Shown here one piece after another: positions 34,262-44,640 of a DNA stretch of 64,000 nucleotides. Source of the stretch: Anthostomella pinea (Eukaryota > Ascomycota > Sordariomycetes > Xylariales > Xylariaceae); contig CAUWAG010000020.1 of NCBI GenBank assembly GCA_963556695.1, positions 2,604,001-2,668,000 of the forward strand, read 5' to 3'. The first letter of the stretch is position 1. The number at the start of each line of letters is the position of its first letter. A program made the position numbers and the translations under genes. The notes beneath the pieces were generated by a model. That model searched no databases, was not told the DNA's origin, and saw nothing but the letters and a program-made list of their open reading frames with translations.

Positions 34262-35419
34262 ACTGAAGCTTGCGCGCTCATCGGGTCGCGATTTGAGGCG
34301 GAGATCTCAAGCCAAGATGTAGTCCTCCTTGAAGGATTGCAGAAGCTGAATCTCATAGGGACAAATGTGACCAAGACACTTCCAGCGCTATGTGGTCATT
34401 TGTATGCAAGGTAAAGTCGAAGTGCTCGAACATGATGCGCCTTATATTTGCCACCCCAGCCCCCAACCCTCAGACTCGCCAAGCATGGCCTTGCGTTAAC
34501 CTATGCGCACGAAAACCACACCTCCTCCCACGCTTCGCGTTGTTGCGTGCGAATTACGCCCGCTACATGAGGGGAGTCGCTCCCCCTGCGCGTTTCATCC
34601 TACGGCTATGCATATGGCCAGTCACCGTTGGATACATCCACGATGACGTGACAAGCAATAAAGACTGTAACCACCATGTTCCATCGAATATAGTGTACAT
34701 TCCAATCAAGAGCTATGATGCCTTCACCTCCCGAGACTTAACAAATGCTCTCTACCAAACCATGTTCCACTTTGACCCCATTTCTGCGCTGCGTCTGGCG
34801 CGCGGTAAGATAGCATACTACCTTACAATGTCAAGACAACGCTTTACTGCCGCTGGTTACTCCTCTCCAAGGTGCCTTACGACCCTCGCGATATGGCTAG
34901 CGATTTGCTAACCTTTACAGATGGACGCAGAGCCGCACTCTTCTCGGCCATGACATATTAGAGGATGGGAGCTTTGATAGGCTTTCCTTTTGAGTTTGCT
35001 CCGTGGCTGGCTTGACGAAAGCCTCAACAGTGTAGGTTTTTGCACTTTGAGTCATTTGTTAGCTAAAGCCATTTCCTGCCTAAAGTATTCTCCAGCCTGT
35101 ACCCAATGGCGTTCGCCTTGTGCGAACCTCTCGGTCCACTGGGCGTTATTGCTATCTCTCAAGGTTCTAATGTTTCTCGTCCTGAAAGTTTTCACTCATG
35201 TGTGGCGCGGAGCTGCTCCTTCTTCCAAGGTCATTACGATGTCACATGCATGTTCCTCACTGATCTTCGAAAGAAACCATACAACTTTCATATATGACAA
35301 AAACGCACATCAGATACCGCTTCCAGGATGCTGATTTTTTACACAACCGGCTATATCTATCACCGAACCACCCAGTATCGATCTTTTCATTGCATCTTAG
35401 CTCACACTCGCATCCCACC
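34262..35419. other. Intergenic, no gene assigned
   Basis: One ATG-started frame (34390-34911, 173 residues) has no recognisable domain and looks like chance. The right end is the leader of the next open frame. Confidence 0.4.
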
Positions 35420-36214
35420 ATGCAGCCCATCAAGAGTCAAAACGGTCACAAGGCATCCATGGCTTCCGAGGCCAGCAGCGACCGATCAAGCGAGAACGGA
35501 GGAACGAACGGAGCGAGCCGCCCCCAAACTCACGCGAGCAATCGCACGAGCATCGCAGCGGCCTGGACACTCCAGCGGTGGAGGATAAATCGAGACCGTT
35601 TTCAGAGCATTGACGAAGTGCTCCAGAGCGCGGACGACATGGACCCCGCTGACTTGCGCTCCTATCTCAACGAACTTTTCGAGACCATATTTGGGAGCCG
35701 AGAGACTGGCGACAGTCGGACAAACGGCGGCGCCTAAGGACCCCCTATCACTACTACTAGTGCGTGTAACATAAATGGCGCCGCTCACGTCGTTGCGCAA
35801 GTCCAGCTCAACGGCAACGTCAGCGGTAGCAACGATTCCGGTACCACGTTGTCTCCTACCACACCCAGTGTCACTGGTGGCCCCGACTCGGAGGATAGGC
35901 GCTTTTCTTCCCTCAAGGCTTCCGCCAAGCGGAGGAGAAGCAGCAGCAGCAGCAGCAGCAGCAGTACCGATCGTCGAGAAAGGCTCTTCCAGCTTACCAG
36001 CGTACTTGGCGTGCCAGATGCATTCGGGGGGGAGGATGTCGACGGTCTCCGGGCGGATCAATGCCGGTGGGATCTCCTGGCCCGGCCACAGAACAAGCCC
36101 GATGTCCCCACGGTCGCGGTAACGGACCCTGAGGGCAAGACGAAGTACCCGCACGACCATACGTACTACCCGGACGCCGACGGCGGTGCTGAGGATTCGG
36201 ATGTGTGGGACTGA
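35420..36214 (+). pseudogene. Hypothetical protein frame interrupted by one stop codon
   Basis: ATG at 35420 in a strong context (CACCATGC) opens 105 codons, then a TAA at 35735-35737, then 158 more open codons in the same frame to a TGA at 36212-36214. The first part has a helix-like segment (W-T-L-Q-R-W-R-I-N-R-D-R-F-Q-S-I-D-E-V-L). The second has a basic K-R-R-R run, eight-plus consecutive Ser from CAG-phase repeats, and an acidic end (D-S-D-V-W-D). I found no intron with acceptable sites that removes the TAA while keeping the frame. It is either a recently inactivated gene (one C-to-T change from CAA would do it), an assembly error, or two unrelated frames. No family recognised. Confidence 0.4.
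35941..35964 (+). repeat. (CAG)8 trinucleotide repeat
   Basis: Eight uninterrupted CAG units inside the interrupted open frame, read there as polyserine (AGC phase). Confidence 0.9.
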
Positions 36215-36675
36215 GAGGCACGTATGCCGTGAGTTTCACCTCCGCACGAAGAACAGCACGGGATAATGGTTACCTTACTGTTTGAGCAGCTGCGTCTCAA
36301 ACAGACATAGTGTATGTACTTGGGTAGTGTAATCAAGGCATATACTAATGCTTAATACAGTGTTTCTGTATCCTGTTGTGCTGACCGATGGGGATCAAAT
36401 CCCCAGGGGCTGGTCAGATGATCAGGTCCGACCACAAGGGTCGGTGTTCCTTGTGCGAAGGATGCAAAGGCTCCGCCACCTGCGTTTTTAGTATTATAAA
36501 CGCGGCCTTCTCAATCCATAAATCGTCTCATACTCATTGGTAATCACATCCATCACACTTTGCGGGTGATTTTGCAAATCGTCGTCTCAACCGCTTGCCC
36601 GCCTCCTTGACACCTGGCCAACCTGGGTACCATGAAACCAAAGACCAATAGGGACATCTACTACAACCAACAATC
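36215..36675. other. Intergenic with two strong hairpins
   Basis: No gene. Contains a nested hairpin at 36381-36417 (CTGACC/GGTCAG outside, TGGGGAT/ATCCCCA inside) and a second at 36433-36455 (CACAAGG/CCTTGTG). Meaning unknown. Confidence 0.45.
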
Positions 36676-37215
36676 ATGGCTGGCCCAATGGTCATGATTG
36701 CGGTGCAAGCTGCGAACGAGGCACCTAGCCAGAGGTCTGCCACTCGTGTTGCCAGCCCGGCTGAGACTCTTGCCGCAGATCCAGACACAACTCTCGGGAC
36801 CACATCTCAATCTACGGCCCAGCGAGATCGAACTCAGGCTGGGTATCAGAGAGTGACGTCTTCAGCCCCTCAGCCTGCCGAAGCCCAGCCACTACATATC
36901 ACCAGGAGGGAAAAGCCGAATATATGCCGCAGGCTATTGGTTGGCCTTGGGGTCCTCAACGTCCTCTCGATGGCACTCTTCGTCGCTGTCAATATGGGAG
37001 GTACTATGGCAGCAGGCTGCGCTGTGCTGGCCGAGGAATCGTTCGTTTTGTCAGGAGAATCTCATGTGTCCGGCATTCTACGGGGCCATCCTACCCTTGA
37101 CACAAGTCGGCCAGGCATATGCCTCTGCACTGATACTCAGTTCCCTCGACAATTACTCCATGTAACCGTTTTACAAGCCGAGTTTCGACCCATCGTCACC
37201 AAAGTACCCCGGTGA
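36676..37215 (+). CDS. Doubtful membrane-protein gene
   Basis: An ATG-started frame of 179 residues: a polar Ser/Thr/Gln-rich N-terminus of about 95 residues, then a basic patch (R-R-E-K-P-N-I-C-R-R) and one hydrophobic segment (L-L-V-G-L-G-V-L-N-V-L-S-M-A-L-F-V-A-V, about residues 88-107) that could span a membrane with the N-terminus in the cytosol. After that the frame loses protein-like character. Another frame from about 37170 to 37522 (containing R-Y-S-Y-R-Q-C, Y-L-L-Y-S-A-A-S-S-N-L and D-D-Y-S-C-Y-I-R-Y-P-E-L-Y-G) looks like its extracellular continuation, so an intron I could not place with confidence, or a frameshift, may join them. No family recognised. Confidence 0.35.
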   Translation: MAGPMVMIAVQAANEAPSQRSATRVASPAETLAADPDTTLGTTSQSTAQRDRTQAGYQRVTSSAPQPAEAQPLHITRREKPNICRRLLVGLGVLNVLSMALFVAVNMGGTMAAGCAVLAEESFVLSGESHVSGILRGHPTLDTSRPGICLCTDTQFPRQLLHVTVLQAEFRPIVTKVPR

Positions 37216-40200
37216 AACTAGGTACTCGTATCGGCAGTGTCGAGTTGAGAAAAGTAACTGCCGTATCGACCCGGTGCCCCTATGGACCAGCTCGCCATCG
37301 CCGTACCTCCTGTACTCGGCGGCCTCTAGCAACCTCGTCATGTATGCCATCCGGGTCCGTGACAGCCTGCAATTCGATGACTACTCATGTTACATCCGCT
37401 ATCCGGAACTGTACGGAAGCCAGCTGCTTCTTTCAGGGTGCCTAGTCCACGAATGTAAACACACGACTGATATCCAAAAACTGAATGCGGCATGCCCGAC
37501 GGAGACTTATGAAGAAGGGTGATTGTAGCAAATAGTAACGAAGAGGTTCTTTATCCGCCGCCAAGCACCAACGTCGACCATGTGCGCAGAGCCGATCACT
37601 GGCATGCAGATGGCAAGCTGCCCGCATACTCGAGGACTGATCCGATGGGCCGACCACCGAGTATCGGAAGCACCGATCGAGGCGGCGGTGACGGCACTTT
37701 TTTCAGCTGCAAGAACTGACCGCCCTCGTCGGACCAGCGGTCCGTTGTGGCTTGACTGTAGCCGTTTCTTGAACTGATCCCCGGATCCAGGCTCCAGGTC
37801 AAATCCCGAGGCCACCATGGGCCTGTTTTCGTTCACCAAGCTTCTGAAGTGGGACCGGTATGGCAACGAGGACATCGGCTCACGTATAGAGAGGGGGGAG
37901 ACAGTGGAGCATCGAATTTTTTTTACATTGTATCAATACCGGGCTGGAGGGAGGATTCTCCCAGCCCAATCACGTCCGAACACATGTTAGTTTGACCATC
38001 CCAAGCCTTCCACCCAAACCGCCCCCCTTACCGAGAACTCGTTTCGATCTTACTGTGCTGTGCGGTGCCATATTTTGGTCTTTCAAGCCGAGGAGGACGA
38101 TCCGCAGTCACGACGATGGCGACATGGCCAGTGTGTAGTGTTTGCTTTACCGCCTCTGGTCCGCGTTCTCTTCTTACAGGCGCAGCGATGTTCCACAGCC
38201 TGCTTTTGCCACCGACACTCGAACGAATATATGCATCCCAGCCGCCTGCATATAATCTGATTGTCCTGATTGTCCTGATTGCTGACATAGGGCACTAATG
38301 CAGTCCATATGCACGAAAGTGCCAGCTGCAGAACTGCACCCCGTCCCCAATGTCACACCACCAACAGATGCACACGTGATTGGCGCGTGCCACGCAGCGA
38401 AACGACCTGCTTCGGCGGGACATCGATGACCATCCGGCCTGGAACTGCCAACGACGTCCATCCCGGGGCGCACATGACTCGGAATAGCGACGATACCCAG
38501 ACTGCCGGGACGAGTATGAGGCCAAAATGTGACAGCTCTGTTCTGACTGGAGGGACAGCTTGCAAGCGGCCCGCGCCGCCAGCAGCCTACCAACTCTTGA
38601 ATTCTTTCGAGAGTTCCCTCCACCGGGTGCCCCAGACGAATGTGTCTAGAGGGCGACGATATTCGGGTCCTATCCTGTACCTTCCTACCCTTGAGCTATC
38701 CGGAAGGGAGACTGGGCGTCTCGGCTGCTTCGCACATGGGAGGGTACCATCATGGGCTTCTGAGAAGCCGGTGAGCTATACCCGAAACTGATCTCGATTG
38801 CAACGGGATATTACCGCTCCATGATGACAGACACACGGTCATGGTTGCTTCCCAGTGAATAACTCGGTAGGGACCGAAGCACTGCAACAGCTCGTCCAGG
38901 CCCAGGGCGGGCATCAACTACTGCACTGTGTAGTATTCAGTGACCCGACAGCTTGGGACGCAGCCAGGAGATACATCCAACGAGAGCAGGTTCCAGCCAC
39001 GACCGCCGAATCATACACGTGCACATGGTTGCGCAAGATGCGGCAAGGGCTTGGTGACATATTCATACACAGTGCAAGCCCTACAAGGCTCGCTTCTGTC
39101 CCGACGTAGACGCCCGCGCGTCCACTAGCCTCCAACTCTGCCTGCATGGCAACCGTCCACGCGGTTTCTCCTTGCCCAGGGAACTATCTTCTCGGTACGT
39201 GTTGCAGGTCCTGGCGACTGGAAGTCTTCTGGCTGTTCCCCGTCCACGCCGGGAACCAGAGGCGGTGTTTGGGCAGTTTACTATCTGTTTTTATTCGGCT
39301 TCAGAACATGATACAGGCTTGGAGGAGCCCAGTCCAATTTTCATGATCATATCACTGGTTCGGCGGGTAGGGGAATCACGCGGCTCTGGTGAGGATGTTG
39401 ACGAAGGCCACATCCGCTCTGCAGGGGCCATCAGGTCGTATGAATACACCTGACCGCCACCAGCCATGCAATACAAGCTGACATACAGCGAGGAAGTTAC
39501 GGCACGGGGGAATGGCCTGATCTTCCCAGCATCGTGATCGGCAGCAGGTCGAACGCTCAAGGACAATCCAACTGTTTGGGATGCAGAGATATGCCGACTA
39601 ATGCAGCGGTCGACTCGGGGGATGGGCCCTGAGGAACCGAGCAGCAGGCAGCGTATCCATATTGGTAAATGTCTGCATTCGCCCCGTACAGTATTCACTA
39701 TTGGTCTAGTGAGAGTACACTACGAGAATTCCACCCACGGTTCCTGGAGAATAGTAGACCGTGATCCATTGATATGATACCGGCAGGCCTGTCGTCTATC
39801 AGCCCGGGTCGCACAGGCGGAAGACAGCAATATTAATGGGAATGGCAGAGAGCTGCGGGCTACTTCAAAACAATGCCTCGAAAATATTGACTGGACTCGG
39901 GTGACTAGGCGAACTTCAAGTCATGTCATTGGCATGACTAGGAACCGTCAGACCTTCAGTATTCGGGGAGGCCAGCCTGTCCCGAGAATGATATGCCTGA
40001 CCCATGTACGTTGGTACAGACCGCCGCGGCTGGTCAGAGTAAGCGTTACCACCACAGCGGAACCCAATCAACAGTCGTCTCCATCATGACGACGTCGTGT
40101 TGCAGAAGTATGCAGGGGACTCACCCTGAGGACAATAGGCGGGAGACCCATACTGCCCGTCTCCTCATCTGCTGCAGTCTCGATCGGGAAATACCTCGTC

Positions 40201-41654
40201 GTCTATGCTGCGCTGGCAATGCACGATAGCACCAACATGACGAGGCGAGGAAGCAACATCCAAAGTAGCACACCGTAGGCCATACAGGAGAAGGTACCTC
40301 GACAGCCGATGTTAGGCTGAGCGGACCAAGGAACAGCTTCTGGCGGCTATGGGACCATTGATAGAGCACACCAACAGCTACCATGACGTGCATTGTTGCG
40401 TCGGTGCACCCGACTGGTCATACATTTTGCAACATTGTGCTGTAGATATTGTCCAGCCTTCTCGAAAGTAGAAGACAGCACTGAAGGGCGTATTCGACCC
40501 ACAGACTCACGTAGCCGGCTGACATTATCGAGAGCACGGTTCGTTGCAGCCAGTGAGATCTCTGCAATTATGCCCGGAGCAGGAGGCGACGAGTCCTCTT
40601 AGAAGTACCTGATTACCCATGGATACCTCGGGTATCTCTCAACTCAGCATAAGCCTCTGTTACTACGAAGACCACAGGGGAGCTCCTTTTCATACGTATT
40701 AACACGCTAGATGGCCAAAAGTCGACTTGAATACCACAGATGCAGCCCAAAATGGTTGACTGCAGTGGCAATGACCGCGGAAGCTGGTGTAATGGGGTGT
40801 GGCAACGATATAGCGCTTTGCTTTCTCTCACCCCCTTCCAGCGTCATGGCACTCCTCAGACAGATCAACAGGAAGCAAGCCTCCGAGGTACCAACACAAT
40901 GCATGCTGCAGAGAACAAGGGCTTCACACCCACTCATGGCTCGTCCGAGTCGACTGTGCAGGGACGGCAAAGAGCATTCTACCCGGACCGCTCTTCTGGG
41001 GATGGACATGATGACACGGGGTGGTGAGGGGCTATCGCCAAAACAATAAGCAACAAGTTTTAGCTGTGCCCCTAACAAACATGCAGAGGTGTATAGGTAT
41101 ACATCGATGCTCATGCAGTCAGCACCAGTCCACGTCAGTTGAACCCGACTTGATGGGATTAGACCAAGCCTCGACCATATGCCCCCCAGCGTTGCGCAGG
41201 GCTACGAGTTGCCCAGATACCAGACCTAACGAGATCGAGTCGACCATTCCTGGGAAAACACGGCTATAAGTATTGGGTTCCTACAATTACTATTTGTGGT
41301 GAACAACACTTCTCTAAACCTCGCACCAAGTTCCAGCTGCTGCAGATATCGAGACCAGCCCACCCTCGGGAGCCGCCTTGACATCTACCTCCTAATCGTC
41401 GTATCTGCCTCGACCTCTAGTCATCGTACCTTCCTTGACCACCAGTAGTCGTACCCTCGACCTCTACTTGTCGCAGCTTTGACCATTGCAAACACCATCC
41501 CAAGGTGAGCAACCCCCGGTCCCTCGCCCGCGCAGCACAAACCCTCCCGTCACTTACCAATCACCCCCAGTCCATCCCTTATCGGCCGTACAAGCACTCC
41601 TGTCGCTAACCACTTGACGACTCCCCTCCGTACAACCTTCATCACCCCGAAAAC
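37216..41654. other. Long stretch without a recognisable gene
   Basis: Apart from the possible continuation of the preceding gene up to 37522, about 4 kb contains only overlapping short frames of low quality. The last 400 bases are the promoter and leader of the radical SAM gene. Confidence 0.45.
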
Positions 41655-43369
41655 ATGCTATCACTCGCTACCCGTGGTGGGCGTGCCGCTGTCAGGGCAG
41701 CGCCAGCCTACTCGAACGTCACCAAGTACGGACATAGTCGAATGCGTCACATTTCTGGCATGCCCGCGAACCAGGCCGCTGTTTCAGCTTCTGTTGATGT
41801 GTCAGCTATGCCGCCCTACAATAAGCCGGAAATCCCTGTGTACAACGAGCTCAACGAGTATTGGCGTATGCTGCCGCCCTTCAAGGACGTCGGCTCTGAC
41901 GACTTCCTATCCTGGCGCTGGAGCACGAAAGTAAGCCTGGCACGAGTGGAATGGAGTCGAACGTCCCTAGCTAACCGGTGATGGTGTTCAGAACGTCATC
42001 GAGAAGAAAGAGAAACTGTACGAATTCCTCCGTAAGGTTCTCCCTCCCGAGGTGCCACGTAGGGGATATGCGAACGGCATGCAGAGCCGCGAGGAGTTCG
42101 AGGGTGATATAGCATCTGGGATCAGAGCTTCCACCATGTCGCTCCGCGTCATGTAAGTCCCTTCTACGAGACATGGGATGTTACGTTAAACCTGGGTGAC
42201 GTGGTACTGATGTGGTACAGGCCATATGTGCTGAGCAGAATCAACTGGAACGACCCGGCCAACGATCCAATCTTCAGGCAATTCATCCCCTTGAAGTCGG
42301 TCATGATGCCAGACCACCCGATGGTCAACCATGACTCTTTGGGCGAGCGGGCCGATTCACCGGTTGACGGCATTGTACACCGCTACCCCGACAAGGCCCT
42401 GTTTCTTCGTAAGATCTACCCCCAAGTTCTAACCATCCACTTGCGCTCGCTCACTCGCAGGCTCTAGCTCTCTCGGTGTGTCCCACGTACTGCTCATTCT
42501 GCACGAGAGCGTATGGGGTTGGCGCAGACACAGAGCTGGTCACCAAGGACTCGTTCAAGCTTGCGCGGACACGGATCGAGAAATCTTTCGCCTATATCGA
42601 GAGCCAACCGCGGCTCCACGACATCGTCATCTCTGGAGGTGATGCTTACTACCTCCCACACCACGTCCTCGAGGAGATCGGCGAGCGGCTGATCAAGCTG
42701 AAGAACATCAAAAGGTTTCGCTTTGCTTCCAAGGGGCTGGCAGTCTCGCCGAGTCGGTTCCTCGAAAATGAAGACCCGTGGACGGCGGCGCTGATACGCG
42801 TGTCGAATAAGGCTAAGATGGCGGGCAAGCAAATGGCACTGCACACGCACTTCAACCACCCCAACGAGATATCCGAGGTGACGGAAAGAGCGGCGCACAA
42901 GCTGTTGTTGTCGGGCGTCACGGTTCGAAACCAGTCGGTCCTGCTTCGGGGCGTGAATGACAATGTCGGCACCATGGGCACTCTCATCAATAAGTTGGCC
43001 GACATGTCTATCCAACCCGTGAGTATCCCCCCCCCCCCCCCCCCCCCCCCCGTCACTTGGAAAGGCGGGCGATTCTGACAGGCAGGGCAGTACTACGTAT
43101 ACCAGTGCGACATGGTGGAAAAGATCGAGCACCTCCGGACCCCTCTGCAGACGATCCTCGACCTCGAGTCGCAGCTGCGGGGGTCGGTCGCCGGGTTCTA
43201 CATGCCCAACTTTGTCGTCGACCTTCCGGGCGGCGGTGGCAAGCGGCTGGCTTGCAGTTACGAGTCGTATGACCGGGAATCGGGCGTATCGACCTTCACT
43301 GCCCCGGCCCTGACGGGTATTGGCAAGAAGGACAGGGTGTACACATACCATGACCCAGTGAGGTCCTGA
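41655..43369 (+). CDS. Lysine 2,3-aminomutase-like radical SAM protein
   Basis: Five exons, 41655-41930, 41992-42152, 42221-42408, 42468-43018 and 43091-43369, encode 484 residues. The iron-sulfur motif C-P-T-Y-C-S-F-C (C213, C217, C220) and the I-S-G-G-D motif are those of radical S-adenosylmethionine enzymes. D-L-P-G-G-G-G-K with K443 is the pyridoxal-phosphate lysine motif of the KamA family. Lysine 2,3-aminomutase interconverts alpha- and beta-lysine; the fungal substrate is not established from sequence. The first 35 residues are rich in Arg, Ala and Ser and lack acids, suggesting mitochondrial import, where clusters are made. Exon 4 begins with the TAG acceptor at 42465-42467, which gives L-F-L-P-L-S-V-C-P; the CAG six bases earlier would break the frame. 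Intron 4 contains 25 consecutive C. Confidence 0.92.
43027..43051 (+). repeat. Poly-C run of 25
   Basis: Twenty-five uninterrupted C lie eight bases after the intron-4 donor of the radical SAM gene. The length is likely to vary and is error-prone in sequencing. Confidence 0.9.
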
Positions 43370-44640
43370 CGAGTATACGTTGAACCAAGACGACGACCTC
43401 ATGCCGCGAATGGGAGAAGAACGGGCTCATACCCAACCCTGTATCCGGGGCACATAAGGGATACCTGCGACCGAGTCCAGTACATGTCGTTTCCGTCGGT
43501 TTTCTGGGCCGGAGTTGCATGTTTTCAGTTGTTGCCCTCTGTTTCGAGGCAATGCGGCTGGAATGCTAGTTGCTAAATCACAATATTATTAATACAACGG
43601 GTAGTTACCTGAAACGGTGGTTCGTGAGTGATGCGGAAGACAACTGGTCATGTGATGTGAATAGGAACATGCCGCGGTCGGGCTGCGGTGCATACTGCAC
43701 GACCGTTGGGTCGCCGGAAAGCCGGAAGGAGCAGGGCACCCCCACCCCCTGAGCGGGGTCCTTGACAAGTTCTTATCATTAGTTACTACAGTATGGGATA
43801 TACCGTAATCAGGCAGCTTGGAGTAGGTATCGACCGAAAGAACGCATCGAACTGCCATGGAAGAAGCTGTTGATTCCCAGTCGACTTCACACACGCATTG
43901 ATGTGTGACGGACGGATGAGGGCTTCACGGAGATGGGCTATGGCTATGGCTAGTGCCAGCTCATCTCTCTATTTACAACAACATCAGTACGCACATTGTA
44001 TACATGCCCGCAAGCGCCGTGTGTAAGCGCGAATCATTCATCCATTTGGCAAAGAAGTAAGCCTTCCTCTTGGATCGCACCGACATATGATATGTATGAA
44101 CACGCATGCCTGTCGACCTATTACTTATAAAGAGGTAGTGGTCACTGACTCACTGCCTGTCCCGCCTGTCACCGCCGCCCCGAACTGCTGCTGGCTCCAC
44201 GATGCCCATTGCCAGCTGTACCCCTGAAGCAATCCATCAACCACTCAGCCGCTGATCCACTTTGCTTCCCAATACGATGATCCTCTTGCACCCTCGCCAA
44301 TAGCATCCATGCTGCCCTGCGCGCCCCTGTTGCCAACTTACCGCCAACAGTCTCTGGGCAGGGAACTTTGTCAACGGCGCGTGGAGACTTCCGCCCAAAA
44401 GCGAATCACCGTCAGCGTCACTGGTGATGAACCCACAGGGCCCTGTCCGTCAACTCAGATCAGCAAGCGTGACGGGCAGGCATGGCAGGTGACAGGCGAG
44501 ACAGGCATGACAGGCCACGGACGAGTCGGCGTCGGCGACATGGATAGATCAGCACCCTTATCCCCCAGAGGCCCACCGACCCTTGGAAGTGTTGCAAGGC
44601 GCTTGAACAGATTATTATCACTGCTGAAGACATCATCGCC
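43370..44640. other. Intergenic, no gene seen
   Basis: 3' flank of the radical SAM gene and promoter/leader of the next gene. Short frames only. Confidence 0.45.

Noticed and set aside
34390..34911. 173-codon plus-strand frame
   Set aside because: No domain, no homologous pattern and unremarkable composition; treated as chance.
35486..36160. 224-codon minus-strand open frame
   Set aside because: It is antisense to the plus-strand frame with the better start context, and it has no recognisable domain; GC-rich antisense frames stay open by chance.
36340..36413. Possible tRNA gene (T-arm-like stem with 7-base loop, anticodon-arm-like stem)
   Set aside because: The acceptor stem cannot be paired, position 54 of the T-loop is A instead of T, and base 37 would be a pyrimidine. 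Not a functional tRNA.
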